A DNA stretch of 64,000 nt, from assembly GCA_947564735.1 (NCBI GenBank), contig CANOEC010000008.1, positions 1 through 64,000 of the forward strand, given 5' to 3'. Shown one piece after another: positions 16,882 to 25,171 of this stretch (positions within the stretch are counted from its first letter, which is position 1; each line of letters begins with the position of its first letter). The position numbers were made by a program, and so were the translations under genes. The DNA is from an uncultured Lachnospiraceae bacterium (lineage in GTDB: Bacteria > Bacillota > Clostridia > Lachnospirales > Lachnospiraceae). The notes beneath the pieces are model-generated. The model worked only from the letters and a program-made list of their open reading frames with translations, had not been told where the DNA came from and made no database searches.

Positions 16882-19611
16882 ATGAATTATGGAAAAAAAG
16901 GTGTCCGCAGAAGACAGCAGACACTTCACGCTAAATCAACCAAATGGGCGAGAAAATTCGGTTTTCTGTTTGTACAGTTATGTCTGATTGCTTTGATCGG
17001 TATCGGCGTCATCTGCCTGAGCGCCGGCATCGGCATGTTCAGGGGTGTGCTCGCCACGGCGCCCGATATCGGCAACATTGACGTTACCCCTACCGGTTTT
17101 TCTACGTTTGTGTACGATATCGAGGGAAAACAGACGGCAAAGCTGGTGTCAACAGATTCCAACCGTATTCCTGTCACAATCGACATGGTTCCCGAAGACC
17201 TGCAGCACGCCTTTGTTGCAATCGAGGACGCCCGGTTCTACGAGCATAACGGTATTGACATCAAAGGTATCATCCGTGCCGCCAAGGTCGCCGTAGTAAA
17301 CAGAAACTTTTCAGAGGGCGCCAGCACAATTACACAGCAGCTCCTTAAGAACAATGTTTTCACGGACTGGACCAGCGAGGATTCTCTGGCGGATAAATTC
17401 AAACGTAAATTTCAGGAGCAGTATCTTGCCCTAGAGCTTGAAAAAGTCATGGACAAAGATACCATCCTCATCAACTATATGAATACCATTAACCTAGGAC
17501 AAAATACACTGGGTGTCCAGGCAGCTTCACAGCGCTATTTTAACAAATCCGTCAGCGACCTGACCTTGTCGGAATGCGCGGTGATTGCAAGCATCACACA
17601 GAATCCGTCCAGATATAATCCTATTACGCACCCCGAAAAAAATGCCGAACGTCGTGAAAAAGTATTGAACGACATGAAAGAACAGGGCTATATCACACAG
17701 GAAGAGTATGATGAAGCGCTCGCGGACGATGTATATTCCCGCATTCAGATTGTTGACTCAGAAACCGAGGACACCGCCGTCAATACATACTTTGTCGATG
17801 CGCTGGTGGATGATGTACTGGAAGATTTGATTGCGGCAGGTTATAATGAAACGCAGGCATTCACCCTGCTCTACAGCGGCGGTCTGAAAATATACTCCAC
17901 GCAGGATCCAAAGATTCAGCGAATCTGCGACGAGGCTTTTGCCGATGAGAGCAACTTCCCCGCCAATACCAAATGGTATTTAAACTATGAACTGACAATC
18001 GAAAAGAGCAACGGGGACAAAGAAAACCACAGCACAGAGATGTTCCGCACTTTCTGGCGTGAAAACCGTTCCGCTTCTTTTAATCTGATTTATGCATCGC
18101 AGGAAGAGGCATATCAGGATATCGAAGTATACAAAGAAGCCGTTCTTGGACGCGGTGACGAGGTCTTCGCCGAAAACGTCAGTCTGACGCCGCAGCCGCA
18201 GGTATCCATCGTTGTGGAAGACCAGAGCACCGGCTACATCGTCGCCATGGAAGGCGGACGCGGTGCGAAAACAGCCAGCCGTACTCTAAACCGTGCGACG
18301 GACACCGTCAGACAGCCCGGCTCCACTTTCAAGGTGGTATCTACCTACGCGCCAGCGCTTGACAGTGCGGGGCTGACACTTGCCACCGTCATGAACGATG
18401 CACCTTTTAACTATGCAGACGGTCGTCCCGTCGGCAACTGGTATGGCGAAACATACCGCGGACTCTCTTCGCTGCGCGAAGGGATTGCCCAGTCCATGAA
18501 TATCGTCGCCGTCAAGACACTGACCCAGATTACGCCCCAGCTCGGCTTCGATTATCTGGTCAATTTCGGCTTCACAACCTTGGAAGAGCGCAAGGAAATC
18601 AACGGCAAGGTGTACTCTGATATTCAGCAGGCATTGGCGCTTGGCGGCATCACCAACGGCGTTACCAACGAAGAACTGAACGCTGCCTATGCATGTATCG
18701 CAAACGGCGGCACCTATATCAAGCCAAAACTGTACACCAAGGTATTAGACCACGACGGCAATATCATTCTGGATAACACCATTCCGCAGTCCAGACAGGT
18801 TATCAAGGAAACGACCGCATTCCTGCTGACGAACGCCATGGTAGACGTGGTTACGGTCGGCACCGGCGGAAGCGTTAATTTCGGCGGCATGGCGATTGCC
18901 GGCAAAACCGGAACGACCTCCGATTATAACGATGTGTGGTTTGCAGGCTATACGCCTTATTATACGGCAACAACATGGACCGGTTTCGATAACAATGTGA
19001 AGCTCTCCGGCGATGAGAAAAACCTTGCCAAGAAATTATGGCGAAGCGTCATGGCGAAGATTCATGAAGAATTACCCAATGAACCGTTTAACGTTCCTTC
19101 CGGTATCGTGACCGCTACCGTATGTTCCCGTTCCGGTAAAATGCCCATTGACGGCTTATGTAACGGTACGCTCCGCACGGAATACTTTGCGGAAGGCACC
19201 GTGCCCACGGCAACATGCGACGTGCATTATGCAGGTCAGATATGTACCTACAGCAATCTTCCCGCATGTGAGAACTGTCCGTTTAAAACTGAGGGCGTCA
19301 TGGAACTGGTTCCGGTTGAAGACGTATCTTTGCAGAGCGGCTCCGGCATTACACCACAACAGCCGCAGCCCGAACAGCCCGCCGAAGGCACTGTCGGGGA
19401 AGATGGTACCATCATTCCGCCACAGACGCCGCAGATGAACATGTGTCCTCACAATGCAGAATTTTTTGCGACCCCCGGTTGGGAAGGCATTGTAAGCAGT
19501 CAACAGGCCGAACTGAATCAGCGAAATGCTGAGGCGGCGGCTGCGGCTCAGGCTGCAGCGCAACAGGCGGCAGAACAACAAGCGGCAGAGCAACAGCCCC
19601 CGGCGCAATAG
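16882..19611 (+). CDS. pbpA: Class A penicillin-binding protein (PBP1A type)
   Basis: A bifunctional peptidoglycan synthase of 909 residues: a cytosolic basic tail, a membrane anchor (about residues 28-50), a GT51 glycosyltransferase domain (EDARFYEHNGID with Glu115; GASTITQQLLKN) and a transpeptidase domain (GSTFK with the active Ser; QSMN as SxN; GKTGTTSDYNDVWFAG). The C-terminal tail beyond about residue 790 has a Cys-rich stretch (CSRSGKMP, CDVHYAGQIC, CENCPF) and ends in an Ala/Gln-rich repeat (AAQAAAQQAAEQQ). It polymerises and cross-links the wall from the outer membrane face. The start at 16882 has AGGAGG; a longer frame from 16810 lacks one. The symbol is tentative. Confidence 0.93.
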   Translation: MNYGKKGVRRRQQTLHAKSTKWARKFGFLFVQLCLIALIGIGVICLSAGIGMFRGVLATAPDIGNIDVTPTGFSTFVYDIEGKQTAKLVSTDSNRIPVTIDMVPEDLQHAFVAIEDARFYEHNGIDIKGIIRAAKVAVVNRNFSEGASTITQQLLKNNVFTDWTSEDSLADKFKRKFQEQYLALELEKVMDKDTILINYMNTINLGQNTLGVQAASQRYFNKSVSDLTLSECAVIASITQNPSRYNPITHPEKNAERREKVLNDMKEQGYITQEEYDEALADDVYSRIQIVDSETEDTAVNTYFVDALVDDVLEDLIAAGYNETQAFTLLYSGGLKIYSTQDPKIQRICDEAFADESNFPANTKWYLNYELTIEKSNGDKENHSTEMFRTFWRENRSASFNLIYASQEEAYQDIEVYKEAVLGRGDEVFAENVSLTPQPQVSIVVEDQSTGYIVAMEGGRGAKTASRTLNRATDTVRQPGSTFKVVSTYAPALDSAGLTLATVMNDAPFNYADGRPVGNWYGETYRGLSSLREGIAQSMNIVAVKTLTQITPQLGFDYLVNFGFTTLEERKEINGKVYSDIQQALALGGITNGVTNEELNAAYACIANGGTYIKPKLYTKVLDHDGNIILDNTIPQSRQVIKETTAFLLTNAMVDVVTVGTGGSVNFGGMAIAGKTGTTSDYNDVWFAGYTPYYTATTWTGFDNNVKLSGDEKNLAKKLWRSVMAKIHEELPNEPFNVPSGIVTATVCSRSGKMPIDGLCNGTLRTEYFAEGTVPTATCDVHYAGQICTYSNLPACENCPFKTEGVMELVPVEDVSLQSGSGITPQQPQPEQPAEGTVGEDGTIIPPQTPQMNMCPHNAEFFATPGWEGIVSSQQAELNQRNAEAAAAAQAAAQQAAEQQAAEQQPPAQ

Positions 19612-19640
19612 AAGAAAAGAAAATAGAGCATGCAATAGAA

Positions 19641-19668
19641 GAAGCGGGCGCATGCGCCCGCTTCTTTG
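19641..19668 (+). terminator. Rho-independent terminator after the PBP gene
   Basis: GAAGCGGGCGCA and TGCGCCCGCTTC form a perfect palindromic stem (19641-19664) followed by TTTGATTG. Confidence 0.75.
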
Positions 19669-19831
19669 ATTGTCGTTAAGTCCTATTCAATTTATAAATT
19701 CCTCGTGTAATGTACGATTAAAACACAAACATAATAAACAATACCAAAAACAAACCCGCTCAAGGCAGCCAGCAGCCTTTGCCATCCTCTGTTATCGTCT
19801 CTTTCATTGAAATGATTTCTCTCTGCCGCAT

Positions 19832-20110
19832 TTAAATTCCTTTGATTTCTCTGATTCTCGCATCGATATCTACAATGGTGTTCTGTGCATTCTCAATATC
19901 CCTGCACGCGTCTTCATACTCTTCTTCCGGTGTAGAACCGTGCTTGTCGAAATAGATTTTGCCGATTTCAATATAGCGTTTCTTAATCAGCTCCTCGCAT
20001 GTATGAATCTGTCCCTTCAGATTCGCTATCTCCGCCATATCCTTTGCCTTATCAGACACTTCTTTCCCTTTGGTACTAATCGTCTCCCCAATCTTTTCAA
20101 AAAAATCCAT
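19832..20110 (-). CDS. Small coiled-coil protein (zinc-ribbon protein relative lacking the ribbon)
   Basis: A 92-residue protein with an N terminus MDFFEKIGETISTKGKEV and long amphipathic helices (EIANLKGQIHTCEELIKKRYIEIGK... ENAQNTIVDIDARIREIKG). Similar Clostridial proteins often continue with a C-terminal zinc ribbon after the same helical part; here translation stops at KGI. It is cytosolic and of unknown function. On the minus strand just after its stop is an open frame with a hydrophobic helix but no start codon, noted separately. It is upstream of nothing obvious on this strand. Confidence 0.65.
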   Translation of the reverse strand: MDFFEKIGETISTKGKEVSDKAKDMAEIANLKGQIHTCEELIKKRYIEIGKIYFDKHGSTPEEEYEDACRDIENAQNTIVDIDARIREIKGI

Positions 20111-20197
20111 AGTAACCCTCCGTTTCCCAATGTTATATCTTATTTTACATCAGCCATCGGTTGGTGGCAAGAAAAAGCGTATTTGGTTTCATCTCTG

Positions 20198-21259
20198 TCA
20201 CTCGCCCAGACGCCAGACAGAGTACTCCCAGTTATCGCCCTCCTGCAGCCACTTCATCCACAGCTCCAATGTCTCCCCGTCTCCGTACCACACTTCATGG
20301 GACGTCCCGCTCTCGTCCGTATAAGTATAGTACTTGGCGCCGCTTGCATCCGTCTTACATTCCGCCGCATATTCAGCCGCCAGTATCTGTGCCTGCTTCG
20401 TCGTAAGCGACCGAACGCTTCCGTCCCCACTCCAGTCAAAGCCGCCGTTGGCAAGCGCATAATCGACCGGCGCCGGCACATTTTTCATCTTCTCCATCAC
20501 AGAACGAAGAAATTCATAATCTGCCTTCGGTCCCGGTTCACTGTGACTGCCATAGAGATTATAGCACATCACGCAGTAGGTCGGTCCTTTCACCCACGGA
20601 ATCTTATCGGACTCGATATTTGTCTCAATGACCACCCGCAGAAGAAGCCCTTCCGCCGAACAGCGTTCGTACAGATAGCCGATGAAATTCATATAATATT
20701 TCCACAACGTATTATCCTTGCGGATATTTTCATAGTCCATCTCCAGTCCATCATACCCGGCGTTCTTTGCCAGCGCCACCAGACTATCCGCATGTGCCCG
20801 GTATGTTTCCTCCTGTTCCAACAGGCGGTACAAAAGCTCCGTGGATTTCTGGTCTGAGGAACCGTCCTCTTTTATCTGGTCATTGACCACGGTCAGGTAG
20901 CGGTTCCAGCCCCGCTCTTTATATGCCGCCCCGTTCGCAGCAAAGAAATCCGTAGTATTCTGCGGGATAAACGCCTTATCGTCCTTATCATAATATGCCG
21001 CGAAGAAGTTGATATTCTTCACATGCTCCGCCAGCTCCTCCGTCTGTGCTTCTACGCCTTCCAGATTCCAGTAGGCATTCCACAAGGAATAACTTATCTC
21101 TTTCGACGGCTCCTGCGTTTTCGACGGGGTATTGATGAGTGCCCCACTCTGCGGATTGTCGTCTGCACGCGCCTGCCCCACCTGCACACTGCATCCTGCC
21201 AGCACGAGAAACGCTGCCGCAATGCCTGCTGCATACCTGATTCTATGTCCAACGCTCAT
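20198..21259 (-). CDS. GH18-type glycoside hydrolase lipoprotein
   Basis: An exported lipoprotein (LVLAGC, Cys23) with a TIM-barrel sequence in which DGLEMDYE (residues 170-177) matches the glycoside hydrolase family 18 catalytic motif DxxxxDxE, with Glu177 as the acid. Family members hydrolyse beta-1,4-linked GlcNAc polymers or related wall sugars. It is the last gene of the four-gene exopolysaccharide operon and could trim or release the polymer. The start at 21259 has GGAGG upstream. The substrate is inferred from context only; spore or wall glycan hydrolysis is an alternative. Confidence 0.75.
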   Translation of the reverse strand: MSVGHRIRYAAGIAAAFLVLAGCSVQVGQARADDNPQSGALINTPSKTQEPSKEISYSLWNAYWNLEGVEAQTEELAEHVKNINFFAAYYDKDDKAFIPQNTTDFFAANGAAYKERGWNRYLTVVNDQIKEDGSSDQKSTELLYRLLEQEETYRAHADSLVALAKNAGYDGLEMDYENIRKDNTLWKYYMNFIGYLYERCSAEGLLLRVVIETNIESDKIPWVKGPTYCVMCYNLYGSHSEPGPKADYEFLRSVMEKMKNVPAPVDYALANGGFDWSGDGSVRSLTTKQAQILAAEYAAECKTDASGAKYYTYTDESGTSHEVWYGDGETLELWMKWLQEGDNWEYSVWRLGE

Positions 21260-21371
21260 ATCTTCCTCCATTTTTTAACAAATCATCCCAAAATTTTTCC
21301 GTCTGAACAACTTCCACGAAAAAACAGTTCCGCTATTTTACATGACAGCAGCAAGCAGCCAATCCGTTTCC

Positions 21372-23252
21372 TTAGAACGTATTGATAAACCAGTTCAGTA
21401 CCTTCGTCCATATATGCCGTGCTTTCCATGAGAACCAGTCCCATCCGTGCAGTTTGTTATCATACAGAACGATTTCTTCTTCCACACCTGTATTCTGTGT
21501 TACTTCAAAATCCACAAACACGCCGTCATACACATCATCTGCAAGGTTTCTCTGGCTGTAAGCGTTTCCGCCCCATCCCGACTGGATGAAAAGATACCCT
21601 GCATCGACAGAGGCAACCGATGCATCCTGCACTGCATAGTAACCGTCCACGGACACAGTTAACTTATCGTCCTTCACCGCGATAGAAAGCTGTCTGTCCG
21701 CCGGAGCATTGATATTGATATCCTCCACGTACTCTTCAGCGCCCTCCTCAACAGTGGCAGGGGTTGCCGCAGTGAGCGCGGCAAGCTCCACCGCCGCATC
21801 CTTACTCCTGTCCACGGTAGCAGCGTACTGCACTTCCAGCTCTTTCTCCGCAATCTGTGCCGCCAAGTCATCCTCCTCGACAGACACCTCCTCGGTCTGT
21901 GTCAGCTTATCCAAATTCTCATGATAGATTTCCTTATTGTTATCCAGAATATAGAGCACATTATTCTCTATCCTGACACAAATCCCGCTTTCATGGTTCT
22001 CGTCCGCCCGCAGGTACACGCTCTGCACACCCAGCTTATTGCCCGTAAGACGGGTATTTACAATCACATCCCGGCAGGATTCACTGTCACGCAATCTGAG
22101 TGTTCCGACGGTTTTGGGCTCGCAGGTCAGATAAATCTCGTTATCCTGAAACTCCGCCTTACCGTCCAGTTCATCCCAGTAGGATTTGCGGGACATATCC
22201 CCGTCCACCCATGCCATATCCTGATCGGTGTCATCCCATATGCGCATGAGCAGGTGATTCGTATGCCAGTATGCCTGTGGCTGCATTCTGGTCAGGTCAT
22301 AGAGGGAAGACTCTCTTGTATTGAGCACATACCCCTCCCTGTTAAAATTCATGTCGAACAACTCAAAAATACGCGCCTGATTGACCGCGCTGACCCTCTC
22401 ATTCTCGCCGAACATCCCCGTGTTGGCATGCATCAGGGCATACATGCAGGGCATTTCACCCATCTCTTCCGTATAGATACGCTGCATTTCATCGTAATCG
22501 AAATCAATACGCATTTTCATCTGCTCATAGGACTCCCGCGGGATATCGTATTCGTCCCGGATGTAGTCCATCAGATAATGATTATAGTCTCTGCCAAGAT
22601 AGGGCTGTACATGCGCATACTCAAGGGTATTCATCCTGCCTAAGAAACGTTCGTATCTGTCAAACACGTTAATGTATTCCAGACGGTATCCGTTCGTACC
22701 TAGTTCACAGAATGTCCCTTTCTCCAAAGCCTGCAGATCGTCGGGCATCAGAAATTTACTGTCCTTCGATTCAAACTTATCGGCATAAGTCATGATAGTA
22801 GAAAGATAATTATACTCCTCCGTTACCTTCTGCGCAAAAATCGCCGTATCCCGCCGCCCGTCCTCAAACATCAGAAACAACGATTTCTTCGGCAGTTCTT
22901 TCCCTTCCAGATAATAATCCAAGATATCCTGCTGTGTAATCGTCACATATCCGGAATTGGAAATTGCGTCGATATGTTCCTTCAGTCTTTCCGTACTGAT
23001 TAAGGTCTTCGTCTCGTTTCTGTCTACCCCAAAATAAGACAGCGCAATAAATCCGGTATCCTCATCGGGATCCGCCATCTCAACCTCCGACTCCTGATAG
23101 GGCTCATACGTGTCGAAGGTAAACAGGGCGCGGATTACTGTGACAAGCAGGACAATCAGGATGACTTCTTCCGCGATGCTCCGTACTACCTTACGGATAT
23201 TCTTGCGCCTCACAAGGTTCTTAGGCTTACGTTTCCGCTTATGTCTGCTCAT
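21372..23252 (-). CDS. Membrane-anchored polysaccharide-deacetylase-like protein with C-terminal beta domain
   Basis: A basic N terminus (RHKRKRKPKN), one membrane helix (about residues 28-46) and then a NodB-type barrel. The barrel begins with a segment like those of PgaB/IcaB (LKEHIDAISNSGYVTITQQD... then LFLMFEDGRRD), but the usual TFDDG reads MFEDG and the zinc-binding HSxxH is not obvious, so catalytic activity is doubtful. A C-terminal half (about 380-600) looks like a beta-sandwich. It begins one base after the PilZ-GT2 stop, with AGAGG seven bases upstream, indicating translational coupling. Probably a polymer-modifying or polymer-binding partner of the synthase. Confidence 0.7.
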   Translation of the reverse strand: MSRHKRKRKPKNLVRRKNIRKVVRSIAEEVILIVLLVTVIRALFTFDTYEPYQESEVEMADPDEDTGFIALSYFGVDRNETKTLISTERLKEHIDAISNSGYVTITQQDILDYYLEGKELPKKSLFLMFEDGRRDTAIFAQKVTEEYNYLSTIMTYADKFESKDSKFLMPDDLQALEKGTFCELGTNGYRLEYINVFDRYERFLGRMNTLEYAHVQPYLGRDYNHYLMDYIRDEYDIPRESYEQMKMRIDFDYDEMQRIYTEEMGEMPCMYALMHANTGMFGENERVSAVNQARIFELFDMNFNREGYVLNTRESSLYDLTRMQPQAYWHTNHLLMRIWDDTDQDMAWVDGDMSRKSYWDELDGKAEFQDNEIYLTCEPKTVGTLRLRDSESCRDVIVNTRLTGNKLGVQSVYLRADENHESGICVRIENNVLYILDNNKEIYHENLDKLTQTEEVSVEEDDLAAQIAEKELEVQYAATVDRSKDAAVELAALTAATPATVEEGAEEYVEDININAPADRQLSIAVKDDKLTVSVDGYYAVQDASVASVDAGYLFIQSGWGGNAYSQRNLADDVYDGVFVDFEVTQNTGVEEEIVLYDNKLHGWDWFSWKARHIWTKVLNWFINTF

Positions 23253-23253
23253 C

Positions 23254-25125
23254 TTACGCCTCTCCCCTCTCTGCCCTTCGCTGTTCTTCCCTATGCTTCT
23301 TTTTCTCCTGCTCCTTCAAGTCTTCCGGCGTCATCCGCGTACCCCATGTGGATTTCCAGAATGTCACCCACGCAACCGGCATCTGCCACAAAAGCACCAC
23401 CTCATAATAAATGCAGAATAACATACCGTATATCCACGTGGTGCTTCGCCGCAAAAGGAGCTGCACCACACTCATAATAAGCGACATCAATAGCAGCCCC
23501 ACAATAAATGTGGTGGGAAATATCCTCTGGGTAATCGGCACATAGAGCAGATTGTAAACCACCACCACCGGCGCTGCCACCGGTACAATCAGCCCGATGT
23601 AGAAAAACACTGCCATAAACGGTTCCTTGCGCCACATAAACTTGCCCGCCATAATGGACTCCCGCAGCCAAGAACGTTTCCATCTCATCTGCTGCTTTAA
23701 GAACACCTTATGCCTGTTGGGAACGATGGTAGAACAGATTGCCGTATCCTGATAGCTTGTCCTGTGATGGCGCAGGACAAAGTTCGTCATCGCCCTGTCG
23801 TCCCCGAATGTCGCCTTCTGCCCTAAAAATTTCTGGTTCAGCCAGTCATCCATATGATCGATGATAATCTGCTTGCGGTAGCAGGAAAGCGGTCCCGACA
23901 GACAGGTCACCCCGTCAAAATAAGCCTCCGCCGCCTTCATCACACGAAAGGCAATATAGTAACGCACGGACTGCATCTTCGTCAGCGAATTGGTGTATGT
24001 ATTCGCCACGTCGGTACGCCCTGCCACGCCGCCCATTTTCGGGTCTTTGAAGGGCTGTACCAGATTACGGATGGCAAAGGGATCCAAGAAGCTGTCTGAA
24101 TCCACAAAAACCACCAGCTCATGCTGCGCAACCTTCACACCCTCGCAGAGTGCATCCCTTTTTCCTTTATTCTGGGGCTGTACAATATAAGACACTCTCT
24201 TCGCAATCTCATAGTGCTCGTCTTCCTGCTTCAGCGTTTCTATCATTTCCCTAATCTTATCCACGGAATGGTCGTTGGAATGGTCGTCCACCACGATGAC
24301 TTCCAGCTTGTCGATGGGATAGTCCTGATTCACACAGCTTAATATCGTTCTCTGTATCCACTCCTCCTCGTTAAAGCAGGGAATGATAATCGTCACTCCG
24401 GGCGTATAATCCTTATCAATTGGCACCGCCCGGTAAAGGGCGCCAAACAGATACCGGCTGAGCAGAAAAGCCGCCGCTATGATACTGTACAAATAGAGCC
24501 ATTTATTGAATTTGAAATAGATAATACTCTCCGCCCTCATCAGCATGATAAAAGCAGAGATAAAGAAAATCATCAGACTTGCTATCGTCAACATATACCC
24601 GTCTTTACGCCTTGTAGCGTACTGCGCCAGCGTCTTCTCAAACTCCATACCGCACAGATACTTACCATCCTGCGTCTTGATTGCGCGCACAAGCGTCGCT
24701 GGCTGCTTGACAAGCATCTCGTACCCTTCCGGCATAGACCCCGGTTCAATGTCAAACTTCAATCGAATCTTTTTTGCCCTCTGCAATATTTTCTGCTGCG
24801 CCTGATTTTCCATCTGCAGCAAAAGACCTGTCGTCGAGATATCCACGCATTTACACGTAAAACGCTTTATACCCCCCCCCACAACTTTTACCGATATTTT
24901 AACGTTATAATTTACTTGATACCGTATCCCAGACTGGATGCTCTTAATATAATCATCCGCTTTGCCTTCAAAGGTTTCCAGTGTCTTGCCGCCGCGTCTG
25001 TCCACATTGTTGCGCACATGCTGCTTGTCCGGCACATAAGAAAGCATACGTCTGTCCGGCTTTTGTTGTAACAAAATATCTTCGATATTTTTATTTTTCT
25101 TCTGCTTCTCTTTCCTCCCAAACAT
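23254..25125 (-). CDS. PilZ-domain family 2 glycosyltransferase (processive exopolysaccharide synthase type)
   Basis: The 623-residue protein joins an N-terminal PilZ-like domain (about residues 60-165) to a cellulose/hyaluronan/PNAG-synthase-like GT2 domain. The PilZ part shows DISTTG (95-100), but the upstream motif reads RYQVN (68-72) instead of RxxxR. The GT2 part has IIPCFNEEE, VVDDHS (Asp280/281), VDSDS (342-346), a GDDRAMT segment and QMRWKRSW (QxxRW). Two membrane helices precede (about 179-228) and three or four follow. It should polymerise and export an activated sugar. A G9 tract encodes residues 82-85 inside the PilZ part. The start at 25125 has GGGGGATAGGA. Confidence 0.88.
   Translation of the reverse strand: MFGRKEKQKKNKNIEDILLQQKPDRRMLSYVPDKQHVRNNVDRRGGKTLETFEGKADDYIKSIQSGIRYQVNYNVKISVKVVGGGIKRFTCKCVDISTTGLLLQMENQAQQKILQRAKKIRLKFDIEPGSMPEGYEMLVKQPATLVRAIKTQDGKYLCGMEFEKTLAQYATRRKDGYMLTIASLMIFFISAFIMLMRAESIIYFKFNKWLYLYSIIAAAFLLSRYLFGALYRAVPIDKDYTPGVTIIIPCFNEEEWIQRTILSCVNQDYPIDKLEVIVVDDHSNDHSVDKIREMIETLKQEDEHYEIAKRVSYIVQPQNKGKRDALCEGVKVAQHELVVFVDSDSFLDPFAIRNLVQPFKDPKMGGVAGRTDVANTYTNSLTKMQSVRYYIAFRVMKAAEAYFDGVTCLSGPLSCYRKQIIIDHMDDWLNQKFLGQKATFGDDRAMTNFVLRHHRTSYQDTAICSTIVPNRHKVFLKQQMRWKRSWLRESIMAGKFMWRKEPFMAVFFYIGLIVPVAAPVVVVYNLLYVPITQRIFPTTFIVGLLLMSLIMSVVQLLLRRSTTWIYGMLFCIYYEVVLLWQMPVAWVTFWKSTWGTRMTPEDLKEQEKKKHREEQRRAERGEA
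24872..24880 (-). repeat. G9 homopolymer inside the PilZ region of the synthase gene
   Basis: Nine consecutive C on the plus strand (G on the coding strand) encode VVGGG. Loss or gain of one base would end translation before the glycosyltransferase domain. Such tracts slip readily in replication and often act as phase-variation switches; sequencing error in a homopolymer is the alternative. Confidence 0.7.
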
Positions 25126-25171
25126 TCCTATCCCCCACTTACTGCACAACCTCTTTTGTTCCCTATACACA

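Noticed and set aside
19680-19831. Open frame on the minus strand with a hydrophobic helix after the 92-residue coiled-coil gene
   Set aside because: No ATG, GTG or TTG start exists in that frame, and the upstream gene is complete without it. It would need a frameshift, for which no slippery site is evident.
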